From NCBI RefSeq assembly GCF_003112535.1, contig NZ_BEWA01000001.1:1-64000 (forward strand): a stretch of 64,000 nt of DNA. Direction: 5' to 3'. The notes beneath the pieces were generated by a model. The model did not search any database, had not been told where the DNA came from, and saw only the letters and a list, made by a program, of their open reading frames with translations. Both the position numbers and the translations under genes were made by a program. Each line of letters starts with the position of its first letter. The first letter of the stretch is position 1. Source of the DNA: Streptomyces rishiriensis (GTDB taxonomy: Bacteria > Actinomycetota > Actinomycetes > Streptomycetales > Streptomycetaceae). Shown here one piece after another: positions 8,112 through 16,100 of this stretch.

Positions 8112-9215
8112 TTGAAAGTTCGATGTGCGCTTGATCTCCAGATACGCAGCGTCGCTGGCGATGTCTACCTGAGAAGCCCTCGTGAAGCCCGTTCGTTCGG
8201 CGGCGGCACGCTCAGCGACACGCACCTGATGGTCTTCCTCAGTGAACTCCAGGAGTGGACCTCGATCGATGCGGCCGCAGAGCGCATCGCCGCGCTTACG
8301 GGGGTGACCGCTGCAGTTGCTCGACCGGAGGTGGATCGCCTGCTCGCAGCGGCCATTCTGGTCAGCGATGACGAATCCGGTGAGCAACGTCAGCTGTTCT
8401 CCGGCAAGGCGCTGTGGGACGAGTACGGATGGGGCGATGCATTCGCCTATCACGCATCGACCGATGCAATTCCCCGCATCGACTACAGGCACCAAGACGG
8501 GCAACGTCAGGATGTGGCGCTGATGCGCGAGTACTCTGCTGTGGAGGCGCCGCCGCCCGTCTATATGACCGCTGTCTCGTCGCGCATCACGCCACTCCCA
8601 GAACCGGGGCGAACGCTCGGTGTCTCAGTGAAGGCCGCGTTGGATGAGCTCGCCCTCGAAGCAGCTGAGGCCGCTCCCGAGCTGGACGCACTGACCCTGT
8701 CACGGATCCTGTGGTTCGGCTTCGGTCAAACCGGAACCAAGAAGCTGCCGGTGACGGGTGAGCACATCACCAAAACCAGCCCCTCCGGCGGAAGTCGGCA
8801 TCCCACGGAGGCTTACGTCTTCGCCTTGAACGTGGCTGGCCTCGCCCGCGGTGTCTACCACTACGGCGTGAAGAACCACGAACTCGAACAAATCCAGGAC
8901 GGCTTGGACGAGGACTGGGTGGCCGCAAACATCATCGGTGTGCCACGGTGGCGCATCGCTTCGCCAGCAGCCCTCATAGTGCTCACCACACGTGTACAGG
9001 TCAGCATGTACCGATACCGCGAAAGCAATTCCTACCGCGTCCTGCACTACGACACAGGGCACGTACTCGAAACTGCGTCTCTCGTCTCACGCGTGCTCGG
9101 TCAGACGGCTTTCCGTGCCTTCTCCATGAATGAACAGGCAGTTGCTGGTTTGCTCGGAAATGACAGGCTCATGAACCCGGCGATGTCGTTCATGGCCATC
9201 GGTTGGGAGGCCTGA
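8112..9215 (+). CDS. SagB-type dehydrogenase homologue 1
   Basis: A protein of 367 aa from TTG 8112, preceded by AAGGA. Residues 1-90 form a small winged-helix-like domain, then a linker, then a nitroreductase fold. SagB/McbC motifs are present: ILWFGFGQTG, the FMN-binding TSPSGGSRHPTEAYVF, GLARGVYHYGVKNHEL, and near the end the helix YRVLHYDTGHVLETASL. These enzymes use FMN to oxidise azolines to azoles. It is one of four homologues in this operon and, with homologue 3, keeps the cofactor motifs best. The N-terminal wing may bind the leader peptide. The next gene starts six bases after its stop. Confidence 0.85.
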   Translation: MKVRCALDLQIRSVAGDVYLRSPREARSFGGGTLSDTHLMVFLSELQEWTSIDAAAERIAALTGVTAAVARPEVDRLLAAAILVSDDESGEQRQLFSGKALWDEYGWGDAFAYHASTDAIPRIDYRHQDGQRQDVALMREYSAVEAPPPVYMTAVSSRITPLPEPGRTLGVSVKAALDELALEAAEAAPELDALTLSRILWFGFGQTGTKKLPVTGEHITKTSPSGGSRHPTEAYVFALNVAGLARGVYHYGVKNHELEQIQDGLDEDWVAANIIGVPRWRIASPAALIVLTTRVQVSMYRYRESNSYRVLHYDTGHVLETASLVSRVLGQTAFRAFSMNEQAVAGLLGNDRLMNPAMSFMAIGWEA

Positions 9216-9220
9216 CCTCT

Positions 9221-10297
9221 ATGACTATGTACCGCCTTAACGACTTCATGCGGATTCGCCTCGGCTCTCCGGTGATCTTTGATCTCCTCTTGGAGCGACG
9301 GTCGGTCAAGGTGCCGGACGTCCGCGTCCTGTCCCTGCTCGGACGGGTACGACAGCGCATGAGCGAACCTGACCTGATCAAACTGTCCGCTGACGTGTTC
9401 GGCTGCGATGCCGCGGCAGCTGAGAGCCTCGTGACCAAGCTCATCGCAGCCGGCGTCCTGCAGGACGCCGACCACGAACACGAGCTGATGCCCGAAGTCC
9501 ACGAGTGGAAAAGGTACGGCTGGCTCGACGCACTGGTGCTGCATTGCCTCTCGGAGGGCCAGAACTACTGCGACGTCGTCGATGCGGCCGATCCTCACAG
9601 CCCCGACGACGTACTGCAGGAACGGATCGCAAGGCACGGTCTCCCGGCGTTCTGGAAGCAGATCGACACCGACCGAGTCATCGTTCTCTCCGAACCGCGC
9701 GAATACCCTCCGCGTGACCTGGGAGAGGTTCTGCTGGCGAGGCGTACCCACATCCCCTGGTCGGGCGAGGTGATGGATGCCAAACAGGTCAGCCGCGTAC
9801 TGCTAGACGCCAACAAGCCGCTCGTCGCGATGCGGCGCCGTGCAGAAGAGGAGTACGTCGCACGACCGTCCGCGCTCCTCGAGAATGCGTACGCGGACAT
9901 GGAGACGTATTTCGTCTCGTTCGACGTCGATGGAATCCCACCAGGTCTCTACCACTACGACCCGGCCGGGCACCGCCTTTCGCTGGTCCGAGCAGGAGAT
10001 CTCCGGGAGGAAGTTCGCACTGCGTTCACGGGGCAGGAACGAGCCAGCAGCGGTTCCTGCGCGCTGCTGCTGTCAGCGGTGTGGGAACGGCACATGTTGC
10101 GCTACGAGGGCGACCCGCGGGCCTACCGCACCTTGCTGACCCTGGTCGGGCAGTTCGCCCAGCGCTACCTCGTGGCCCTGACGGCCTTCGGCTTCACGAC
10201 GTTTCCGACGCCCGCACACCAGCCGGTTCTGGCTGATGACCTCATCGGGACCAACCGGTTCGAGGAGTCGAGCCTCTACCTTATTGCCGCCGGCTAG
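9221..10297 (+). CDS. SagB-like protein 2 (divergent nitroreductase fold)
   Basis: A protein of 358 aa starting MTMYRLNDF at ATG 9221, with GGGAGG 10 bases upstream; the frame is open from 9203. It shares the two-part layout of homologue 1: a winged-helix-like N-terminus (LIKLSADVFGCDAAAAESL), then a SagB-like region with IPPGLYHYDPAGHRLSLV and a late helix YRTLLTLVGQFAQRYLVALT. The FMN loop is weaker (ARPSALLENAYADMETYFV instead of PSGGxxxPxExY), so catalysis is doubtful. It could be a structural partner of homologue 1 or 3 in a heteromeric dehydrogenase, or the peptide-binding subunit. That is inference from the degraded motif. Confidence 0.75.
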   Translation: MTMYRLNDFMRIRLGSPVIFDLLLERRSVKVPDVRVLSLLGRVRQRMSEPDLIKLSADVFGCDAAAAESLVTKLIAAGVLQDADHEHELMPEVHEWKRYGWLDALVLHCLSEGQNYCDVVDAADPHSPDDVLQERIARHGLPAFWKQIDTDRVIVLSEPREYPPRDLGEVLLARRTHIPWSGEVMDAKQVSRVLLDANKPLVAMRRRAEEEYVARPSALLENAYADMETYFVSFDVDGIPPGLYHYDPAGHRLSLVRAGDLREEVRTAFTGQERASSGSCALLLSAVWERHMLRYEGDPRAYRTLLTLVGQFAQRYLVALTAFGFTTFPTPAHQPVLADDLIGTNRFEESSLYLIAAG

Positions 10298-10305
10298 CAG
10301 GGATC

Positions 10306-11034
10306 ATGGACATTCCAACTGACTACTACCTGCAAGGCGCTCTGGCGTTTCACGAACAATCCACGTACGGAAACTATCCGGAACCGCGGCCTGCCGACCT
10401 GTGGGCGCATACCAGGGCTGCAACCGAGACGCAGCCTCAGGCCGACATGGCGGTTGCGTGCCCGGACGATGTGGAGCATCTGGACCGCATCTTGCGTGCC
10501 CGTCGTTCCCGGCGCACACGGTCCACGAGGGTGGCCCAGGAGACACTGGTCGGTGCCTTGACCAGTGCCATGGCTGCCTCTACCACTGGCTTGCGGCCCT
10601 ACCCGAGCGCCGGCGGCTGCTACTCCGTCTCCGTGTACTGCTACGTGAGCGACATAGAGGGAGCAGGTCCCGGGGCGTACCGTTTCGACCCGTCAGTACG
10701 ATCCCTACTTTCCCTTCCCGCCAAGGACGCCGAGAATCCGGTCTTGCCGGACCTCTCGGATCTCCTCCGCACAACCGTGCTCCGTGCAGACACCGTGCAG
10801 GCGGTTCTGCTTCTCGCTGCCGACATGAACGGAGTCGGCGCGCGCTATGGGGAGCGCGGCTACCGGTACGCGCTGCTCGAAGCCGGTCACCTGGCCCAGA
10901 ACTTGGCGCTGGCGTTCGACACCCGGGGCGTCGCCCACTGTCCTCTCGGAGGCTTTTTCGACGATGTGGCGCGGCATCTGTTCGCCTTGCCGGATGCGCT
11001 CCATCTTCCGCTCTACGCGATGGCTCTCGCGTGA
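10306..11034 (+). CDS. SagB-type dehydrogenase homologue 3 (canonical motifs)
   Basis: A protein of 242 aa from ATG 10306, with AGGG four bases before it. It lacks the N-terminal wing of homologues 1 and 2. The nitroreductase signatures are all present: RARRSRRTRS (61-73), RPYPSAGGCYSVSVY (97-111), and GERGYRYALLEAGHLAQNL (182-200) with CPLGGFFDD further on. These correspond to the FMN-binding RRSxRxF, the PSxGxxYPxxVY loop and the ERGYRxxLLEAGH helix of SagB dehydrogenases. It is the best candidate for the azoline oxidase. Its TGA overlaps the GTG start of the YcaO gene, indicating coupled translation and probably equal amounts. Confidence 0.87.
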   Translation: MDIPTDYYLQGALAFHEQSTYGNYPEPRPADLWAHTRAATETQPQADMAVACPDDVEHLDRILRARRSRRTRSTRVAQETLVGALTSAMAASTTGLRPYPSAGGCYSVSVYCYVSDIEGAGPGAYRFDPSVRSLLSLPAKDAENPVLPDLSDLLRTTVLRADTVQAVLLLAADMNGVGARYGERGYRYALLEAGHLAQNLALAFDTRGVAHCPLGGFFDDVARHLFALPDALHLPLYAMALA

Positions 11035-12320
11035 CGCACCGACCTGGCCTTCCCAAACTTTCGCTTCCCTCGACCGATTGCCGCTCCTGTGGAACTCTAT
11101 GGGCGGCAGAGGCACACCCGTTCGTCGCCACAAGCACCGGTGTGTCGCAGACTTTCGTGGTGCATCCCGACTGCTGGGAGCATCCGCATGGAGACGAGCG
11201 GTGGCAGGCCCTCGACTTCAAGCCCGACGGGCTGGGCGTTCACGCTCCTTTCGGACCTCTGCTTCTGCAGCAGGTGGTGGAGGATGCGAGTGCCGGGGTG
11301 TGGTCGTCGGACGTGCTCGTGACGGTTCCTTGCGGGACGCGTGGGTTTCCCGCTGTTGTCGGCGGTGGCCTGGCCGCCACTGCAGAGCAGGCTCTTACCC
11401 TGGGCTGGATCGAAGCATTTGAACGGCGCTGCTCGTTCAGGCGGCCGCGGGAGCAACTCGTCTTCGCGGTGCAGCCCCCGGGCCTTGCCATGTCTGAGGC
11501 CGTCGCCGAAGAAGCTCCCATGTGGTGGACCCAGGCGCACGGGTTGGACGGCGAGCCCACCTGGCTGCCGCTCAAGGAGGCCGTCCTTGCCTCCCAGTGG
11601 CGAGGCACACCACCCGTCGCTACGGACACGACGGGCATGTCCGCACACACGTCCAAGGAGCGTGCGATTCTCCACGGATTGCGTGAATGGCTGGAACGTT
11701 CGGTGCTACACAGATGGTGGACACAGCCGGACAGTACCCGCTGTTCCATCCACTCCCGCATTGCTTCTGACCTGATGCGCGGGACGTCCCTGGCTCTGCC
11801 AGACAGTGCGTGCGAGGTCTGGCATCTGCGTCACGGTGACTGGCACGTGGCGGGATGCGTGATTTTCACCGAGCGGAGGATACGCCCCACCGCCGCGTTC
11901 GGCGGCGGAACAGCACTCACCGCTGATGCCGCAGTCAACGCCGCTTGGCGAGAAGCCTTCCAAATGCACATCGCTCCTCAGCCTGTGGTGACGCGAGAGG
12001 GACAAGTAGTGTTCGGGCCTCCAATCGGCCACACCCCAGTGGACGAGGACTTCCGAATCCGCTTCCTCGCGCAGTTCCCCGCCCGCTCTGACTGTACGGA
12101 GCCCGGCAGGGAGGAACCGATCGATCACGGGGAGGAGGCGGGTACCAGGGATTCCATCCTCAAGGTTATCGACGGTCCGGTCGCCACGGTGGACTGCGGC
12201 GACGAACTCACTGACGCACTAGGCCTGCATGTTCTGCGCGTGCTCTGTCCCGCACTGCCAAGGTTCACCCCGGACACCCGCACCCCGAGCGGGCTGGCAC
12301 CTGCATTCCTGGGAGGCTGA
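11031..12320 (+). CDS. YcaO-domain cyclodehydratase
   Basis: A protein of 429 aa from GTG 11031, overlapping the previous stop. YcaO ATP-binding helices are visible: GWIEAFERRCSF (125-136), TSKERAILHGLREWLERS (208-225) and GGGTALTADAAVNAAWREAF (about 285-304), which match the family's E-x-x-E/R and A-x-x-E-x-x-Q patterns. The N-terminus has CRSC (17-20) and a further Cys at 48, possibly a zinc site. By family role it activates the amide backbone with ATP so that Cys or Ser/Thr side chains cyclise to azolines, or forms thioamides with a TfuA partner, which is absent. No separate E1-like or ocin-ThiF leader-binding protein is recognised, so binding may be done by a wing domain of the SagB-like proteins. 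Confidence 0.87.
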   Translation: MTHRPGLPKLSLPSTDCRSCGTLWAAEAHPFVATSTGVSQTFVVHPDCWEHPHGDERWQALDFKPDGLGVHAPFGPLLLQQVVEDASAGVWSSDVLVTVPCGTRGFPAVVGGGLAATAEQALTLGWIEAFERRCSFRRPREQLVFAVQPPGLAMSEAVAEEAPMWWTQAHGLDGEPTWLPLKEAVLASQWRGTPPVATDTTGMSAHTSKERAILHGLREWLERSVLHRWWTQPDSTRCSIHSRIASDLMRGTSLALPDSACEVWHLRHGDWHVAGCVIFTERRIRPTAAFGGGTALTADAAVNAAWREAFQMHIAPQPVVTREGQVVFGPPIGHTPVDEDFRIRFLAQFPARSDCTEPGREEPIDHGEEAGTRDSILKVIDGPVATVDCGDELTDALGLHVLRVLCPALPRFTPDTRTPSGLAPAFLGG

Positions 12321-13323
12321 CATCACTGCCCCACTTCAGGCGTGGACCGTTTCGCCCACCGCGTCCCTTCTGCGCAATGCAAGCAACTGGTTCCTTGATG
12401 ACCCTTACCAAGGCGCCATCCGGGAACTGGGCATCAGCAACGAGACACTCTGGGACTTCTTGCGCGGACTGGTCGAACTGGGTTCCGTCAACACGGCTGC
12501 GGCTGCGGCAGCTGCCATCGCTGCGGGCGTGCCCGAAGCAGCAGCTGACCGCTGTGTGGATTCGTTCCGGCGCGCGGGACTATTGGTGCCGACCACGTCC
12601 CACCCACTCCCTCGCGCGGAGGCACCGGTCCTGCAGGACTGGCGGCTGGCCAACCTGGCTCTGCCTGCGGATTACAGGGATCCTGATACACAGGTCATCG
12701 ATCTCCGGCAGATGGAGGGATTTGCTGCCGCAGAAGCTCCTCCTGCCGTCTCCGTCCAGTGGCCGCTCGGGCTGCGTCGGACCCTTCTGCCGCATCCCGT
12801 CCACGATGCGCCTGAACGTCCGCACTATGCATTAGGCAACGTCCTCTACTACAGCAATGCTGTTCTACGGCCAGCGGCCCTCGGCCCCTTGCCCCGCACT
12901 CTCCGGGTCCCTCCGTCGCACGGTGCGGCACACCCGTTCGACCTCACCGTCATCATGAACTCCCAGCGCGACGGGAGCTCCGTCACGCTCGGGTACGACC
13001 CCATGGCTCACGCGCTGGTGCGCCTTCCTGCCACTTCGATCGCCCCCGTAGCACCCGGCTACGTGCTGATAGCCGTCCATCTCGCTGTACGTCGAGTGCA
13101 GTGGCGGTACCGGGCGAGCACCGCCTACCCGACAGTGTTCCTCGATCTGGGCCACCTCCTGCAGGTCATGGAGACGGCGGCCGAGAACCTCAGTCTCGCA
13201 TTGGCGGAAACACCTGTGCCAGAACAGGCTTCCATCAGCGGGCGCACGCCCCCGCTGGGAGCGGTCGTCGCCCTCCGAAGCCTGCGCACCACTGCAGAGG
13301 AAGCGGTGAACCTTGCCGATTGA
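12229..13323 (+). CDS. SagB-like protein 4 (start uncertain)
   Basis: Fourth homologue in the operon. A winged-helix-like N-terminus (ISNETLWDFLRGLVELGSV, then a hydrophobic helix and EAAADRCVDSFRRAGLL) precedes a divergent nitroreductase fold with VPPSHGAAHPFDLTVI and RYRASTAYPTVFLDLGHLL, equivalents of the FMN loop and the YRxxxxDxGH helix. The first in-frame ATG (12229) lies 92 bases inside the YcaO gene with no ribosome binding site. An ATC at 12322 is two bases after the YcaO stop and ideally placed behind GGGAGG, so the real protein may start there (about 333 aa). There is no ATG, GTG or TTG between these points. The FMN loop has changed, so it may be a non-catalytic partner. Confidence 0.72.
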   Translation: MFCACSVPHCQGSPRTPAPRAGWHLHSWEADITAPLQAWTVSPTASLLRNASNWFLDDPYQGAIRELGISNETLWDFLRGLVELGSVNTAAAAAAAIAAGVPEAAADRCVDSFRRAGLLVPTTSHPLPRAEAPVLQDWRLANLALPADYRDPDTQVIDLRQMEGFAAAEAPPAVSVQWPLGLRRTLLPHPVHDAPERPHYALGNVLYYSNAVLRPAALGPLPRTLRVPPSHGAAHPFDLTVIMNSQRDGSSVTLGYDPMAHALVRLPATSIAPVAPGYVLIAVHLAVRRVQWRYRASTAYPTVFLDLGHLLQVMETAAENLSLALAETPVPEQASISGRTPPLGAVVALRSLRTTAEEAVNLAD

Positions 13324-14290
13324 ACCTCTTGCGTCCGAGGTTGCCGTCGCCCTGAAGTCGTTGCAGAAGTGCATGAGCGATCCAGTGGCAGACGGCCTGC
13401 CCGAACTCGAACGGTTGCGCGAGGTTGCTGGGGACTGGCTGCGCGAGTCAACCGCCGACGCGCTGCAATATGCCCTCATGACCAGGGACTGGTCACCGGT
13501 CGCGGGCGATGCCTGTCGCATTGCCGCTACAGTGCGCGGGCCATCAATCATCGTGGTTCCCCGGGTGCTGGCCGGCCGCACGGTGGGCGAGCTGATCTGC
13601 ACGAATCACTGGCGGCCTGGTCACACGGCAGTGGCCGAGGCGCTGAACCACGTACCCCATGCCGTTACACGCCTCTTCGGCTACCAGACGGAGCAACACG
13701 GCCCGCTCGTCGTCGCGCGCAGACTGCTGACTCCCGACCGCTGCCATGCGGTGGACGCACTGGGCCAGATCCGGCTGTCACTGCCCCCTGGGTCGGCTAT
13801 GTGGGGGCGTTCACGCGTCACCATCGTCGTCAACCCAACGGGACACGTCGCGCAGCCGACCGCCCGCTGTGACACCCCGGAACAGGTTGTCGCAGCCGTG
13901 ACATGGTCGACGCTGGCTTGTGCCCTCGCCGGCGAGGGTCCGTTCCGTCCGCAGAGAATCGCAGGACGCCTGGCCCTTGGAGACCAACGTGACCTGGCCG
14001 GGGCCTTCCTGGGCATTCTCAGCAGCTTCGTCTACCTGCGCAGGGTGTCGGGCCTCAATGATCTACTCGTGAAGGCAGCGATCTCTCCTGCAGGTGTGCC
14101 TGGCACGCCTTTGAGCGAGGTGATGGACTGCTGGGCTAAAGCTGCTGGCGATGGGGCGAATGAGGATTCTCTACTCAGGAGCGCGCATGAGCTGCTCGCT
14201 ACGGGGATCAAGATCTTGGTGAGGGACGACCCGGACCTGCTTGGCAACTTCACACGGTGGCTCCGCGGTAATTCTCTCGATTCTGGTTGA
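13313..14290 (+). CDS. Unrecognised protein of the RiPP cluster
   Basis: A protein of 325 aa from TTG 13313, overlapping the end of SagB-like 4 by 11 bases, with AGAGGAAG about 10 bases upstream. I see no catalytic motif. Features are a helical N-terminal 60 residues, a beta-rich middle (GPSIIVVPRVLAGRTVGELI; SRVTIVVNPTGHVAQ), a hydrophobic helix LAGAFLGILSSFVYLRRV, and a mostly helical end. There is no signal peptide and no clear membrane segment. Its position inside the translationally coupled block, between the fourth SagB-like gene and the transporter, argues for a role in modification, leader binding or self-protection. Function unknown. Confidence 0.7.
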   Translation: MPIEPLASEVAVALKSLQKCMSDPVADGLPELERLREVAGDWLRESTADALQYALMTRDWSPVAGDACRIAATVRGPSIIVVPRVLAGRTVGELICTNHWRPGHTAVAEALNHVPHAVTRLFGYQTEQHGPLVVARRLLTPDRCHAVDALGQIRLSLPPGSAMWGRSRVTIVVNPTGHVAQPTARCDTPEQVVAAVTWSTLACALAGEGPFRPQRIAGRLALGDQRDLAGAFLGILSSFVYLRRVSGLNDLLVKAAISPAGVPGTPLSEVMDCWAKAAGDGANEDSLLRSAHELLATGIKILVRDDPDLLGNFTRWLRGNSLDSG

Positions 14291-14307
14291 AGAAGGTAGG
14301 GCAGGCA

Positions 14308-15321
14308 GTGTCCGCAATCGTCATGCGCGACGTCCGACGCGCTTTCGACGTCGTTAAAGGATCCGCCTGGCGGATGAACCGCAGGGTGCAGCAATTCGAG
14401 GCACTCAGAGGCGTGAACCTTGATGTGTCAAAGGGCGAGCTGTTCGGTCTTCTCGGCCCTAACGGAGCTGGCAAGACGACCACGATCAAGATTCTGACGA
14501 CTCTGCTGGTTCCGACGAGCGGGGAGGTCTACCTCAACGGCCTCGACTCGGTGCGCAACCCGGATCAGGTCCGCAGTCGGATCGGTTATGTGTTCGGAGG
14601 CGACAAGGGACTCTACGATCGGCTCAGCGCCCGTGACAACCTCCGATATTTTGCGAACCTGTACCGCATTGCCCCGGGACAGCAACGCAGGCGCATCAAC
14701 GAACTTCTCGAAATGCTGAGCCTAACGGACCGTCAGAACGATCGGGTGGAGACGTTCTCCCGGGGAATGAAGCAGCGGCTGCATATAGCCCGGGGGCTCC
14801 TCCACGACCCGGACATCATCTACCTGGATGAACCGACGAACGGTCTCGATCCGCTGGCCGCACGCGATGTGCGCGACATTGTGAGACGGCTGAAGCACTC
14901 CGGTAAGACGATCCTTCTCACCACGCACTACATGTTCGAGGCGGAAGATCTGTGCGACCGCCTGGCCGTCATCGAGGGCGGGCGCATCATCGCCGAGGGC
15001 ACCAGCAAGGACCTCGGCGCGCTCGCGAATGCCGGCCCCGTCGTTCGGGCGGAGGTCAGTGGGGGCGGCGCCCAGGCCTTGTGCCGGGCCCTTGAAGATC
15101 GCGCCGACGTCGTCAACTGCCACCTGGAGCCGCTCAGCGGGCGCGAACTGGTGACCATTCGGTTCGCGGCGCAGACCGAAGTCGAGGCGTCCCGAGTCGT
15201 TGGCGAGGCGGCTGCAGCAGATACCGGAGTAAAGCTATTGGATCTTCAGCTCCGCGAGCCGACGCTTGAAGACAAGTATGTCACGCTGGTGAGTCAGTCC
15301 CGCGACAAGGAAAGTGCATGA
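14308..15321 (+). CDS. ABC transporter ATP-binding protein (ABC-2 type exporter)
   Basis: A protein of 337 aa starting at GTG 14308 behind AGGTAGGG; TTG 14287 in the same frame lacks a ribosome binding site. The ATPase motifs are complete: Walker A GPNGAGKTTTIK, signature FSRGMKQRLHIARGL, Walker B DIIYLDEPTNGLDPLAARD and the switch His in LLTTHYMFEAE. The roughly 110-residue C-terminal extension is typical of DrrA/NatA-like exporters. Its stop overlaps the ATG of the first permease (15318). It should drive export of the mature peptide or its precursor and may also give self-immunity. Confidence 0.92.
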   Translation: MSAIVMRDVRRAFDVVKGSAWRMNRRVQQFEALRGVNLDVSKGELFGLLGPNGAGKTTTIKILTTLLVPTSGEVYLNGLDSVRNPDQVRSRIGYVFGGDKGLYDRLSARDNLRYFANLYRIAPGQQRRRINELLEMLSLTDRQNDRVETFSRGMKQRLHIARGLLHDPDIIYLDEPTNGLDPLAARDVRDIVRRLKHSGKTILLTTHYMFEAEDLCDRLAVIEGGRIIAEGTSKDLGALANAGPVVRAEVSGGGAQALCRALEDRADVVNCHLEPLSGRELVTIRFAAQTEVEASRVVGEAAAADTGVKLLDLQLREPTLEDKYVTLVSQSRDKESA

Positions 15322-16100
15322 CGGATCGCCGTGCAGGTTTGAGATACTTCGCCTCCAACGTCCGCTTCTACTTGCTATATCTTTCGCGATCACGGATTGA
15401 GATCACTCTCACCTTCATGCTGCCCCTCTTCTACGCGACCGTGGCGCACCTGATCGCGGAATCCGGGTCGGACCGGATCACCCCTCTGGAAATTACGCTG
15501 GGGGCAGGCCTCATGGGCATGTGGACCACAGTCATGTACGGAGCGGGTGGCCTTATAAAGGAACAGCGGCGCCTTGGGATACTCGAACTCCTGTTGGCAG
15601 CGCCTGGGCGCTTCCCTTCGGCGATTGCGACGATGACCCTCGCTGTCGCCCTGTTTGGGTTCGAGGCCATGCTTGGCACTCTCGCCTGGGGATATCTTCT
15701 TTTTGACGCACAGATCGATGCTGCTGCTCTGCCTGCTCTGGCAGTGGCCGCCACACTCACTGTTCTCGCCATGAGTGCAGTGGGCTTCATGGTCGCTGCC
15801 GTGTTTGTCCGGGTACGGAAAGCCGAGAGTGCAGCTGAAGCCGTCGTAGCTCCTTTGTGGCTGCTCTCGGGTGTCCTGATTCCCGTCTCCACCCTCCCCG
15901 ACCCTGTGCAAGCAATCAGCAGGCTCCTGCCCATGACCTTCGGAGCGGAAGCATTGCGGGCGGCCACGCGGAACGTTTGGGATGTGCGCGCCATCGCAGC
16001 CTGCCTCGGCCTTAGCCTTCTCTACGGGGCAATCGGATGGGCCGCCGTCAACGCTGCGGCTCAATCGTCTCGATCCCGAGGGGGTATGCACCTGTGGTGA
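15318..16100 (+). CDS. ABC-2 type permease 1
   Basis: A protein of 260 aa from ATG 15318, overlapping the ATPase stop. It has about six hydrophobic segments, for example ITLTFMLPLFYATVAHLIA, MTLAVALFGFEAMLGTLAWG, LAVAATLTVLAMSAVGFMVA and the C-terminal ACLGLSLLYGAIGWAAV. The PLWLLSGVLIPVSTLPDPVQ stretch, with the following ISRLLPMTFGAEALR, is the conserved signature of ABC-2 membrane proteins. It pairs with the second permease to form a heterodimeric pore powered by the upstream ATPase. Its TGA overlaps the GTG start of the next gene. Confidence 0.9.
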   Translation: MTDRRAGLRYFASNVRFYLLYLSRSRIEITLTFMLPLFYATVAHLIAESGSDRITPLEITLGAGLMGMWTTVMYGAGGLIKEQRRLGILELLLAAPGRFPSAIATMTLAVALFGFEAMLGTLAWGYLLFDAQIDAAALPALAVAATLTVLAMSAVGFMVAAVFVRVRKAESAAEAVVAPLWLLSGVLIPVSTLPDPVQAISRLLPMTFGAEALRAATRNVWDVRAIAACLGLSLLYGAIGWAAVNAAAQSSRSRGGMHLW

